Shown here in pieces: positions 14,046-22,179 of a DNA stretch of 32,940 nt (the stretch's first letter is position 1; the number at the start of each line of letters is the position of its first letter). A model generated the notes under the pieces. The model was not told the origin of the DNA. It ran no database searches and saw only the letters and a program-made list of their open reading frames with translations. Source of the DNA: a marine gamma proteobacterium HTCC2089 (lineage in GTDB: Bacteria; Pseudomonadota; Gammaproteobacteria; Pseudomonadales; Azotimanducaceae); assembly GCA_905182905.1 (NCBI GenBank), contig CAJJDH010000073.1, forward strand, positions 1 to 32,940. Direction: 5' to 3'. The translations under genes and the position numbers were made by a program.

Positions 14046-15584
14046 TTAACTACCAGATACTCTTCGATCAACACCGGCCCAAAACGGTTCGCGCAGATCT
14101 TTGCGCTTGATTTTGCCAACAGGACTTTTAGGTAACGGATCTGTCGTAATAGTTAAGCTGCTAGGTTTTTTGTAGGAGCCTAAATCGTCTACCACCATTT
14201 GCACCAATTCCTCCTCGCTGACCTGGGCGCCTTCTTCAATCACACAAAGTGCGTGAGGGGTTTCGCCCCATCGTTCGTGCGGTATGCCAAAGACCGCTAC
14301 TTCCAGAACATTGGGGTGACCGGCTAAAACGTTTTCAAGTTCTGCGGGCCAAATATTAAAGCCGCCTGAAATGATCATGTCGTCGGCACGGTCGACCACG
14401 TAGAGGTAGCCATTGCCGTCGATCTTGCCTAGATCACCGGTCTTTATCCAGCCATTGACCATGCGCTGAGCGGTAGCTTCCGGGTTATTCCAGAACTCAC
14501 TCATCATGCCGTCGGAGCGGGCAACTATTTCGCCGACCTCGTTAGCGGGTAGCGGGTTATTTTCTTCATCCCATATTTCTACTTCGGAGAATGGTAGGGC
14601 AAGGCCGCAAGCTCGGAGCGGGTTTGAACCCTCTATATCGCCAAACCACTGGGCTGAATTCATCATAGATACGGGTAATACTTCGGTCTGGCCGTAGCCT
14701 TGATATAGAACGTCGCCGAATACTTCCCGAGCAGCCAATGCTGTGGCATCTTGAATAGGAGCTGCGGCAATAAGTAGACACTTAAGCGATGAAAAGTTGC
14801 GGCCCCTAGAACTGTTGTCATGTACTACAGCGTTCATCATTGTTGGAACCATAAAGCCAAAATTTATCTGTTCGCGTTCAATTAGGTCTAATGTTTCGGT
14901 AGTTTCAAAATGATCTACCATGACATTGCAGCCACCGGACAGCCATATGGGTAAGTACTGATAACCCGAGCCATGGGAGATAGGGCCAAGGTGTAAGCAT
15001 TTATCGCCAGGTTCTACAGGCGGAAATGTATAAAACCAGTCACGCCCTGCCGCTAACCAAGCCTTGTGCGTGTAGGCGACGCCTTTGGATAAGCCCGTGG
15101 TGCCACCTGTATGGCGAATAATGAAATAGTCGTTGGGGCTGACTGACACTTCTGGATCTTGCGCAGACTGTGACGCGAGCCATGCTTCATAGCCATCGTC
15201 GCGAATAAAGATATGCTCAAGGTCGGGTAGTTCTTGATCTAGACCTGTGACCTCCTCAGCGTGCTGTTGGCTGACCAAAAGCGCACGGCAGTTCGTGTGT
15301 CCCAGCATATGCGTATGCGCGGGTCGCCCGTTACGCGGGTAGAGGGGAACGCGAACCAGGTTAGCTATTGCCGCGGCCTGAAACAAGTCTGCCGCCTCTA
15401 CCGAGTTGTCCTCCAATACACCAACTCGATCTCCAGGCTGCAAACCCATTGCAAGAAGGCCGTTGGCAAGTTTTACCCCGCGCTGCCATGCTTGGGCAAA
15501 GGTCAGGCGAGTATTGTTGTGAACTATCGCCTCGCGGTTACTGTAGTGCAGGGCCGCACGGCGCATCAGTGTTCTAACATCCAT
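14046..15584 (-). CDS. AMP-dependent acyl-CoA synthetase/ligase
   Basis: A 512-residue adenylate-forming ligase that activates a carboxylic acid with ATP and then loads it on CoA. The ATP loop is HTGGTTGLSKG (158-168). The A5-like motif is GYGQTE and the A7 motif is GWIKTGDLG. The hinge and A8 region is VDRADDMIISGGFNIWPAELE (aromatic-acid and fatty-acid ligase type), and the catalytic lysine motif is SPVGKIKRKDLR near the C-terminus. Start supported by GGGGAGA seven bases upstream. It lies 83 bp behind the secreted alpha/beta hydrolase gene on the same strand and may be co-transcribed with it. Chain or ring specificity cannot be told. Confidence 0.93.
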   Translation of the reverse strand: MDVRTLMRRAALHYSNREAIVHNNTRLTFAQAWQRGVKLANGLLAMGLQPGDRVGVLEDNSVEAADLFQAAAIANLVRVPLYPRNGRPAHTHMLGHTNCRALLVSQQHAEEVTGLDQELPDLEHIFIRDDGYEAWLASQSAQDPEVSVSPNDYFIIRHTGGTTGLSKGVAYTHKAWLAAGRDWFYTFPPVEPGDKCLHLGPISHGSGYQYLPIWLSGGCNVMVDHFETTETLDLIEREQINFGFMVPTMMNAVVHDNSSRGRNFSSLKCLLIAAAPIQDATALAAREVFGDVLYQGYGQTEVLPVSMMNSAQWFGDIEGSNPLRACGLALPFSEVEIWDEENNPLPANEVGEIVARSDGMMSEFWNNPEATAQRMVNGWIKTGDLGKIDGNGYLYVVDRADDMIISGGFNIWPAELENVLAGHPNVLEVAVFGIPHERWGETPHALCVIEEGAQVSEEELVQMVVDDLGSYKKPSSLTITTDPLPKSPVGKIKRKDLREPFWAGVDRRVSGS

Positions 15585-15667
15585 AACCTATCTCCCCAAT
15601 ATTAGATGTAGTGATAACTCTGACTTTGATCAATTCAAAGTCCAGGCTAAAAGGTGAAAATAGCAAC

Positions 15668-16597
15668 CTAGCGTTCATTCAGCGCATCAAGGTGAGCCAA
15701 CATGTCACGGACCATCACCGGAATAATTTGCTTCGGCATGTTATGTCCCATGTCCTCATAGACCTTAAAGGTTGAGCCTTTGATATTCTCTGCGGTGAAT
15801 TGGCCATGATCTATGGGTAGAAGTTGATCGTCCTCGCCATGCAGTACTAGGGTAGGTACCGCTATTTGTTTAACTTTTTCGGTGCGATCTCCTGCGTTGA
15901 AGATCGCTGTTAGCTGATTGGGGAGCGCGCTAGTGAAAATGCCCATGTTCTTCAGGCGCTCTGCCTGCTCTTCAGAGCTTTCATTCATGTCGGATATACC
16001 CTCGCTCTGTTGCTCCCCTGGTGGCGATAAATGGGGGGCGCCAGTAGTAGACATAATTGATATCAGTGAGTTTGTTCGTTGAGGGTAATCTACAGCAATA
16101 ATCTGCGCGATCATGCCGCCCATGGAGGCGCCAATAACGTGGGCTTTTTCAATATCTAGCGCGTCCAGTACTGTCACCGCATCTGCTGCCATGTCCGCAA
16201 GTGTGTAAGGCGAGTTAACACTGAGGCCCACCTGCCATTTCAGCAGTTGCCACCAAAGCCATATCTTGCCCCTACCTTGGATTTTCGATGATTCGCCGGT
16301 GTCTCGATTATCTAACAACACCACTCGATATCCGCCATTTAAAAGGCCGTTGATTAGGTCTGGGTCCCATAGTCGATGTGATGCGGAAAGCCCCATTACT
16401 ATAAGAATTGGGGGGGCGGTTACTTCTCCAACACTCAAGTAGGCGATCTCTATATCACCATTGCTGGTTTTTGACATGGGCGCATCGCGATCGTATTCGG
16501 CGTGGGCAACGCTGGTGATAAATACAAGTGCAGTGAGTACTGTCTTTATGAAAGCCAGAAAAGTTGGCTGGGTGTTGTGGACTTCTATTGCCTGCAT
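15668..16597 (-). CDS. Exported alpha/beta hydrolase
   Basis: A 309-residue alpha/beta-hydrolase fold protein, probably an esterase or lipase-like enzyme. Residues 13-33 (FLAFIKTVLTALVFITSVAHA) form a signal peptide ending in a typical A-x-A site, so it should be periplasmic. The catalytic triad is S158 in the nucleophile elbow GASMGG, D257 in LHGEDDQLLP, and H285 in DMGHNMP. The oxyanion strand reads LIVMGLSASH. Between residues 186 and 240 lies an acidic cap insert. Its gene is upstream of the acyl-CoA ligase: hydrolysis of an ester followed by activation of the released acid is a plausible joint role (inference). Confidence 0.9.
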   Translation of the reverse strand: MQAIEVHNTQPTFLAFIKTVLTALVFITSVAHAEYDRDAPMSKTSNGDIEIAYLSVGEVTAPPILIVMGLSASHRLWDPDLINGLLNGGYRVVLLDNRDTGESSKIQGRGKIWLWWQLLKWQVGLSVNSPYTLADMAADAVTVLDALDIEKAHVIGASMGGMIAQIIAVDYPQRTNSLISIMSTTGAPHLSPPGEQQSEGISDMNESSEEQAERLKNMGIFTSALPNQLTAIFNAGDRTEKVKQIAVPTLVLHGEDDQLLPIDHGQFTAENIKGSTFKVYEDMGHNMPKQIIPVMVRDMLAHLDALNER

Positions 16598-16918
16598 TGT
16601 TTTTATTCTGCGCTTTATTCGGATACCAAATGTAATACTGGCCTCTGAGAATGTCGAACGCGTTTTATGCCAAACAGCACCGCGCCCCTAACTTGTGCAA
16701 TTGCGGGCAGGATGCCTATTTCTTGGTTTGCTTAGCGATAGGCAAAGTGTTTGTTACCTGAGCGCATAGATCAAGCTGTAGACGGTGTAGCGAAATGCTG
16801 TAATCTGGGTGTTTCTAATTGAGATATATGTCTTGGCGCTGGGCAACCGCTGCTGTCGACCTATGTCTTTAAGTAATGATCATAAAGACAATAATTGCGC
16901 CTTTTTTGGAGAGAATAG
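16598..16918. other. Intergenic region between divergent genes
   Basis: A 321-bp gap between the hydrolase (minus) and the MDR reductase (plus). I see no gene, RNA or clear repeat. It must hold both promoters, and a GGAG ribosome binding site for the reductase lies at its right end. Confidence 0.6.
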
Positions 16919-17938
16919 ATGAATACTAATCGTCAGTGGGTGTTAGCAAAACGTCCTTCAGGCCTTGTTACCCAGGACAATTTTACTTACACAGAAACGC
17001 CAATTCCTGAACCCGGTGACGGCGAGGTATTAGTTAGAAATTTATATTTATCCTTTGATCCTACCCAAAGAGGTTGGATGGAAGATCGACCAAGTTACTT
17101 ACCACCTGTGGCTATTGGTGAACCTATGCGTGCAGGTTCGGTAGGCCAAGTAGTTGAATCTCGTCATGCCGACTTTGCGACAGGTGATCTTGTGCAAACT
17201 ACCGGCGGTTGGCAGGACTTTGTGGTTGTAGCACCGGGCCAAGGCCCAATGGGTTTGTCGAAAGTCCCAGAGGGTGTCTCTGCGCAAATGATGTTGTCAG
17301 TGTTAGGTATTACCGGTCTCACAGCCTATTTCGGTTTGTTGGATCTTGGTAACCCACAGCCTGGTGAGACAGTACTTGTCTCGGGTGCCGCGGGTGCTAC
17401 TGGCTCTGTGGCAGGCCAGATTGCTCGGATTAAAGGCTGTAACGTAGTGGGTATTGCAGGCGGCCCTGAGAAGTGTGCATGGCTTAAGGATGAAGCAGGT
17501 TTTCATGATGTTATTGATTATAAGAATGAAAACGTCAATGCACGTATTGGTGCTGCGTGTCCAAAAAAATTGGATGTCTATTTCGATAATGTAGGTGGCG
17601 ATATTTTGGAGGCCGCTCTGAATCACATAAACCTACGCGCTCGGGTGGTTTTGTGTGGCGGTATTTCAGGATATAACGCAACAGAGCCAGTACCTGGTCC
17701 CGCCAACTTAATGAACCTTGTGACCAATCGCGCGCGTATGGAAGGCTTTATTATTCTAGATTACCTGCCGCGCGCAGCTGAGGCAGTGCAAGATCTACTG
17801 GGTTGGATAGCCTCCGGTGAATTGAAATATCAGGTAGATTTGCAGGAAGGTTTTGACAATATTCCTAATACCCTGCAGCGGCTATTTACTGGTCAAAACT
17901 TGGGCAAGCAGTTATTGAAAATAGCCGACCCAAGCTAG
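16919..17938 (+). CDS. NADP-dependent MDR oxidoreductase (prostaglandin reductase / CurA type)
   Basis: A 339-residue zinc-free medium-chain reductase of the leukotriene B4 12-hydroxydehydrogenase / CurA family, which reduces the C=C bond of alpha,beta-unsaturated carbonyls with NADPH. The N-terminal GroES-like domain includes LSFDPTQRGWM (44-54) and GSVGQVVESRHADFATGD. The Rossmann loop is SGAAGATGS (155-163), with the NADPH phosphate contact in GGPEKC (181-186). YFDNVGGDILEAAL and VLCGGISGYN are standard family signatures. GGAGAG precedes the start at good distance. A single-gene unit; a detoxifying or catabolic role is likely. Confidence 0.93.
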   Translation: MNTNRQWVLAKRPSGLVTQDNFTYTETPIPEPGDGEVLVRNLYLSFDPTQRGWMEDRPSYLPPVAIGEPMRAGSVGQVVESRHADFATGDLVQTTGGWQDFVVVAPGQGPMGLSKVPEGVSAQMMLSVLGITGLTAYFGLLDLGNPQPGETVLVSGAAGATGSVAGQIARIKGCNVVGIAGGPEKCAWLKDEAGFHDVIDYKNENVNARIGAACPKKLDVYFDNVGGDILEAALNHINLRARVVLCGGISGYNATEPVPGPANLMNLVTNRARMEGFIILDYLPRAAEAVQDLLGWIASGELKYQVDLQEGFDNIPNTLQRLFTGQNLGKQLLKIADPS

Positions 17939-18072
17939 CACCTGAATTAACCCCCACTTTTGAGCGCTTCTTCAGCTGATCTGGCTGGAGGAGTCGCTAG
18001 TCCAGATTTTGCTTATCTAATCTTAGTATTTCTGCCCAGTTTCTTATTACTTGGGTTCTCCGCGTGCGCAAA

Positions 18073-18168
18073 ATGATGAAAAAGTGGCCGCACTCTAAAG
18101 TCACGAAAGCTATGTTGGATAGCCCGATTGTAGATCTCATAGAAGAGTACGGTATTCGCCTTGATTAG
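18073..18168 (+). other. Short open frame, possible gene remnant
   Basis: A 31-residue open frame (MMKKWPHSKV...SPIVDLIEEYGIRLD), in a frame open from 18001, has protein-like composition but no ribosome binding site, no promoter and no family I can name. It lies between the MDR reductase and the unknown minus-strand gene. It may be the 3' end of a deleted gene or simple chance. Confidence 0.2.
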
Positions 18169-18219
18169 CCGAGTATTTGTCAAACAGCTTAAACTCAGGT
18201 CCGCTAATCAATGGGCTGT

Positions 18220-18921
18220 TTAGGTTTTTGGAAAAAGTGCGAACCGTGTGCCGCGGGGCTTGGGTATCCGCTGATCATCCGGTAGCCGGCAAAGTCGATC
18301 CATAGCGGTGACGCTGCCGTCAGCGTACTCCCAAATGAGTTGCTCGCCTTTAAGGTATCGGCGCACCACAATTGGTCCCCATCCGAATACGCGAAACTCA
18401 AGTACTTTGTTATTCCAGAATTTGCCTGCGGATGTGCGAGGACAATATTCGGTATTACCAATTGTGAAGACGACATTGCCTTCGGTGTCGTTTGAATTGA
18501 AGCCGCCGGTGCTGTTTGGGCCGGAGTCGTGAATGATGCCGCTGGAGGTAATCACAGTTCTTGCGCCGCATTGTTCGACGCGTTCCACGTGTCCAACTTT
18601 GCCACTAACACCAATCCATAGGCCACGCATGTCAGCAGCATTTTCGGCTAACGGTTCTGTGCATTGCCTTAAAATTGGTAGCGGGAAGTGTGCATAGTTA
18701 CAGCCTGGTGTATTGCCTTTGGCTATATCTACTGCCATTAGACCCTTACCGTCTAATTCTGGCAGTTCGCAATAGTTAATACTGCTGCCGTCCCCGGCAA
18801 GAGTTGCAGGGTCTATGGTTAGCTCAGGGCGTGGCGAAAAGAAGGCAAAACAAAAAGCTGCGACCACGAATATGCCAAGAGCGACAAACGCTCTGATCAG
18901 TATTTTGCCGAAGGCTTTCAT
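18220..18921 (-). CDS. Membrane-anchored protein of unknown function
   Basis: A 233-residue protein I do not recognise. An N-terminal hydrophobic stretch (ILIRAFVALGIFVVAAFCFAFF) acts as anchor or uncleaved signal; the rest should face the periplasm. The soluble part has seven cysteines, enough for disulfides (for example INYCELP, PGCNYAH, LRQCTEP, VEQCGART, NTEYCPR and DRLCRLP), and a predicted beta-rich composition. The ATG at 18921 overlaps the stop of the GST-like gene (TAATG), so the two are translationally coupled; a GTG at 18930 is the only alternative. It is the last gene of the putatively Fur-controlled set. Confidence 0.7.
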   Translation of the reverse strand: MKAFGKILIRAFVALGIFVVAAFCFAFFSPRPELTIDPATLAGDGSSINYCELPELDGKGLMAVDIAKGNTPGCNYAHFPLPILRQCTEPLAENAADMRGLWIGVSGKVGHVERVEQCGARTVITSSGIIHDSGPNSTGGFNSNDTEGNVVFTIGNTEYCPRTSAGKFWNNKVLEFRVFGWGPIVVRRYLKGEQLIWEYADGSVTAMDRLCRLPDDQRIPKPRGTRFALFPKT

Positions 18922-20048
18922 TATGCCCACACTTCTAGGTTGTTGTGCCTGCCAATGTCGCGATTGAGTTTTATATCTAAGATCTCCGACATGTTACAGG
19001 CGCTAAGCATTGACTGAACTTCCAGTTTATCTGCTGCATAGAGTCCTGCGAACTCATCTTGTACGCGTTTGAGTAGATAGAAGCGGTAGGGTTGAGCTAA
19101 TGCGCTTATTTTGGAGCCACGCATTTCGAATTCACAGTTGCCTACACCGCGTGGTAGCTGGGTATTTGGCTCTAGGTCTGTGTGCTCGCTCAGCCACGTA
19201 TTTATCAAGTCTGCTGCGGCCCTGGTTTCTGGGATGAAATCAATGGCGATGTGTTTGAGCAATTCAATGAGCGTGCTGGCTACCTTATCGTCTGGGAGAT
19301 AGTCTGCTTCGCTGGATGCAAATTCTCCCATGTCTGCGTCTGGTCGATTCATGCGCTCAACCCAGCGGAATAGGCGAATAGCTTTTTGCTGCATCATTGC
19401 CAACGGTTTAGGGTCGCGGCCTAAATGACCATACAGTGGCGCCATCATACCGAAGTCTCCGATACAGGGCTTGCCACCCAATAAATAGGGTTGCTGCGCA
19501 AAGTGATTGTTAAGTTTTGTCATCAGTTCAGCGTATAGAGTTTCAACCAGCTGCATAGTAGACGGCACAACGCCAAAGCCGATGGCTGCTGAACGCATTC
19601 GATTAGCGGCAGCAAGGCCCCTTTCTTTGCGGTCAGGAGTATCAGGCATCATAGATTCAAAATGGAATTCCAGATATTTGAGGTTCTCTTCAGCGAAGTT
19701 CCAGCGGTAGTGCATGGCTGGGCGGAGCAAACCTTCAGCGCCAATAACATCAAATAGCAGGCTGAGTATTCTTTGCTTCGGTGAGCTCGGGGAAAAACCA
19801 TGGCCCGAGGTATTTTCAAAGTAATCAATAATTGCCGCGCCGTCGCGGACAACCGTGCCATCCGCCAATTCAATGGTCGGCATCGACTGACGCCCACCCG
19901 CTTTGGGTAGAACTGTTTTTGCATAGTAGGGTGTGTTGGGAATGACCTCGCTGTAGTCGATACCCGCTTTAATCAAATAGCTTCTGGCTCGTCCGGCGTA
20001 GAGCGACAGTGCCGACCCATAGAGTTTGATGGTATTTGTCTTGGTCAT
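18921..20048 (-). CDS. Glutathione S-transferase-like protein, extended
   Basis: A 375-residue protein with a GST N-terminal thioredoxin-like domain (IKLYGSALSLYAGRARSYL, then GRQSMPTIELADGTVVRDGAAIIDYFE, with the cis-proline in SMPTIEL). A GST C-terminal helical domain contains QQPYLLGGKPCIGDFGMMAPLYGHL. At 375 residues it is much longer than the ~210 of classic GSTs; the extra ~130 residues after about 245 are helical and not recognised. The first-domain catalytic position is serine-rich (SALS). The gene begins 36 bp behind the dehalogenase-like gene and its stop overlaps the next start, so all three form one operon. A glutathione-dependent step on a halogenated or electrophilic compound is a reasonable guess. 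Confidence 0.85.
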   Translation of the reverse strand: MTKTNTIKLYGSALSLYAGRARSYLIKAGIDYSEVIPNTPYYAKTVLPKAGGRQSMPTIELADGTVVRDGAAIIDYFENTSGHGFSPSSPKQRILSLLFDVIGAEGLLRPAMHYRWNFAEENLKYLEFHFESMMPDTPDRKERGLAAANRMRSAAIGFGVVPSTMQLVETLYAELMTKLNNHFAQQPYLLGGKPCIGDFGMMAPLYGHLGRDPKPLAMMQQKAIRLFRWVERMNRPDADMGEFASSEADYLPDDKVASTLIELLKHIAIDFIPETRAAADLINTWLSEHTDLEPNTQLPRGVGNCEFEMRGSKISALAQPYRFYLLKRVQDEFAGLYAADKLEVQSMLSACNMSEILDIKLNRDIGRHNNLEVWA

Positions 20049-20084
20049 CTGGGTGCCCTTAATCGTTGTAGTGATTTTATCAAG

Positions 20085-21146
20085 CTAAGTAGAGTGGATT
20101 AGATTGATAATCGCCTGTGAAACTTGCTCAGGAGCATTTTCTTGCACGAAGTGCCCGCCTTTTTTGATGGTGTCGTGAGGCAATCCTTTGGTGCCGGGTA
20201 TGCGGGCAAAAAATTGTTTTTCTATACCCGCTGTTACCGGGTCATTGTCTGCGAATGTACACAAGAATGGCTTGTCGAATTTATCAAAAAATTCCCAGGC
20301 CAAGCGTTGCTCCTCCAGAGACGGTGATGTAGGGAGCGTGGGTACTTGGCTTGGCATCGCTCGTGGCCCCATCTTAAAGCTGGGGTTTGGGAAGGGGGCT
20401 TCATATGCTTTGGCAATTTCCGTTGGGAAGGGCGATGTCATTCCAGCGCGGTGCAGCAAAAATTTCACGGCGCTGACCACGACCGAGGGTTGCTCCATCA
20501 TCATGGACATCATGAAACCTACAGGCAGATCCTCAGATTCCCAGCAGAACTTTTGCCAGTAAGCGAACATAGTGGCTTGGTTGCCTTCCATCTTGCTAAT
20601 TGCTTTTTGCATTTGTGGCAAAGTTGGAGTGGGTGCATTGGCACGAAAATTTTCTACTTCTTTAACAACGCTCTCTGCCACTTCGGGGTTGTAGGGTAAG
20701 CCCGTGTTGGCAACTACCACCCGTGCAAATCTGTGACTGTGGTTTACAACCAAACGTAGGCCTATTAAACCGCCCCAATCTTGACCGAAGAAAGTGATGT
20801 CCGAGAAGTCATTTTGCTCCAACCATTTGCCCATCCAGTCAACCTGGCGCTCATAGCTGTAGTCTTCGAGAGCTGCGGGTTTGTCAGATTTCCCGTAGCC
20901 GGGTAGGTCGGGTGCGATAACCCGCATACCCGCTGCAGTTAAATAGGGGATCATCTTTCGGTAGAGATAACTCCATACAGGCTGACCATGCATACACAGC
21001 ACAATGGGACCGTCCGCAGGGCCTTCATCTAGGTGATGAATACGCAAGTCGCTATTGTCGTGGGTTTTGATCACCGTGTAGTTAGGTGCAAACGGGTAAT
21101 CAGCGAGGTTTTCAAATCTAGAGTCTGGAGTGCGAAGAATTTTCAT
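20085..21146 (-). CDS. Haloalkane dehalogenase-like alpha/beta hydrolase (HLD-I type)
   Basis: A 353-residue alpha/beta hydrolase close to haloalkane dehalogenases, which replace halide by hydroxyl through an aspartyl ester. HGQPVWSYLYRKM (53-65) matches the HGEPTWSYLYR signature. The nucleophile is D123 in FGQDWGG, with W124 as first halide-stabilising residue. D302 (ADNDPVT) and H332 (KGGHFVQE) complete the Asp-Asp-His set of subfamily I. W197 or W202 in the cap (FAYWQKFCW) could be the second halide tryptophan. No signal peptide is visible. It is the first gene of a three-gene minus-strand operon directly behind a Fur box. True dehalogenase activity is probable but unproven; epoxide hydrolase-like activity is the main alternative. 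Confidence 0.88.
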   Translation of the reverse strand: MKILRTPDSRFENLADYPFAPNYTVIKTHDNSDLRIHHLDEGPADGPIVLCMHGQPVWSYLYRKMIPYLTAAGMRVIAPDLPGYGKSDKPAALEDYSYERQVDWMGKWLEQNDFSDITFFGQDWGGLIGLRLVVNHSHRFARVVVANTGLPYNPEVAESVVKEVENFRANAPTPTLPQMQKAISKMEGNQATMFAYWQKFCWESEDLPVGFMMSMMMEQPSVVVSAVKFLLHRAGMTSPFPTEIAKAYEAPFPNPSFKMGPRAMPSQVPTLPTSPSLEEQRLAWEFFDKFDKPFLCTFADNDPVTAGIEKQFFARIPGTKGLPHDTIKKGGHFVQENAPEQVSQAIINLIHST

Positions 21147-21161
21147 ATAACAAACCTATAA

Positions 21162-21178
21162 ATAATGATAATCATTAT
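21162..21178. promoter_or_regulatory. Fur box upstream of the dehalogenase operon
   Basis: ATAATGATAATCATTAT is a perfect 8-1-8 palindrome that matches 17 of the 19 positions of the classic Fur box GATAATGATAATCATTATC (only the outermost bases differ). It lies 15 bp before the start codon of the dehalogenase-like gene. On the minus strand it overlaps a TATAAT hexamer (21179-21174) suitable as -10. Bound Fe-Fur would cover the promoter, predicting repression when iron is plentiful. Confidence 0.8.
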
Positions 21179-21342
21179 AACTATTGGTCGGGTAAAAGAA
21201 AGGTGCTGTCATGAGACGGTACCGTGTAAATTGGTTTTCTCGTTTAGTAGAGCGACGTAGCTGTATTTTAAGGGGAGACTAAAAGGATGTTTCGACTAGA
21301 GCCTGACAGCTAATTTTAAAGACACAGATCGATACAGCGGAC

Positions 21343-22068
21343 TCACGAATTTGATTTGGCCTTATCGGTTAGTACTTGTGTTTCTGGAGAGACCGGTGCT
21401 GTGAAGACACCAACCAAAGCATCAACAAGACTGTGTAGAAACAGCTGGGCCTGATCGCCAATAAAAGCATTTTTTTGCCTAGCTTGGTGATACATGGACG
21501 CCGAGCTCAGTAGTACTGCTGCATCTAAGCGTTGTTGATAAATTTCCGCATCAAGGTGGGGCAAAGCATCTTTTAGCATTGCAGCAGTTTGCTTGCCGCT
21601 GGCGCCGCCACCGCCTTGAGCAGTTGCCTTCGCTGAGGGTGATGAGTTTGTTAACACTAGTTCGTGACCAAAGGCTTTTACATAACAGTGAAAATCCTTA
21701 TCTTCGCAGGCCAGTTCAAAAGCCGGTTGCACCATCAGTTTGCAAGCGTCCGCGACACTTGGTTGAGTGGTTGTTTGATGCAAAGCTTGTATCAGTTCCG
21801 CACGTTTTAGGTGGGTTTGATCTGAGCGCGCGAGTTTAATTTCTTCGATTAGTCCTGTTAAGTTCTTGAAGTGGTATTGCAGCGCAGACTCATTTTTTTG
21901 CCCAGCTGCGCTGACAATGTCGCGAATAGACACATTTTCAATGCCGCGATCTGCGATTAGCCGTTCAGCTGCGCGCATGATTGCGTTTTTGGTGTTATCG
22001 CTGCGAACGCGTCGATGGTCTGTGCTGGAGCTTAGCGCTTGAATCTGAGTTCTCCTTTGAAAGCGCAC
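21343..22068 (-). CDS. TetR-family transcriptional regulator
   Basis: A TetR repressor of up to 241 residues. The N-terminal helix-turn-helix reads AIMRAAERLIADRGIENVSIRDIVSAAG and then SALQYHFKNLTGLIEEI, the standard DNA-binding domain. The C-terminal ligand and dimer domain is less conserved. The start is unusual. The first possible codon, GTG at 22068, has no ribosome binding site, while a strong AAGGAG lies inside the frame at 22058-22053, seven bases before an ATT at 22044. The protein may therefore begin with AUU (233 residues). It lies between mccA and the dehalogenase operon; its targets are unknown, but either neighbour is a candidate. Confidence 0.9.
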   Translation of the reverse strand: MRFQRRTQIQALSSSTDHRRVRSDNTKNAIMRAAERLIADRGIENVSIRDIVSAAGQKNESALQYHFKNLTGLIEEIKLARSDQTHLKRAELIQALHQTTTQPSVADACKLMVQPAFELACEDKDFHCYVKAFGHELVLTNSSPSAKATAQGGGGASGKQTAAMLKDALPHLDAEIYQQRLDAAVLLSSASMYHQARQKNAFIGDQAQLFLHSLVDALVGVFTAPVSPETQVLTDKAKSNS

Positions 22069-22179
22069 TTATTGGCTCGCACGCTCGATTAGGTTAAGCG
22101 TGCAAGTATAATCGCAAGTGTCGATTCTGGCCAATCTCCACACCTTGCAGCGGTTTGGAGGGTTATCTAGTAACTGTAG

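Noticed and set aside
13890-14135. Tripeptide-repeat proteins read through the 9-bp repeat
   Set aside because: All frames stay open because the unit is a multiple of three; there is no ribosome binding site or domain, and the frames overlap the ligase gene end.
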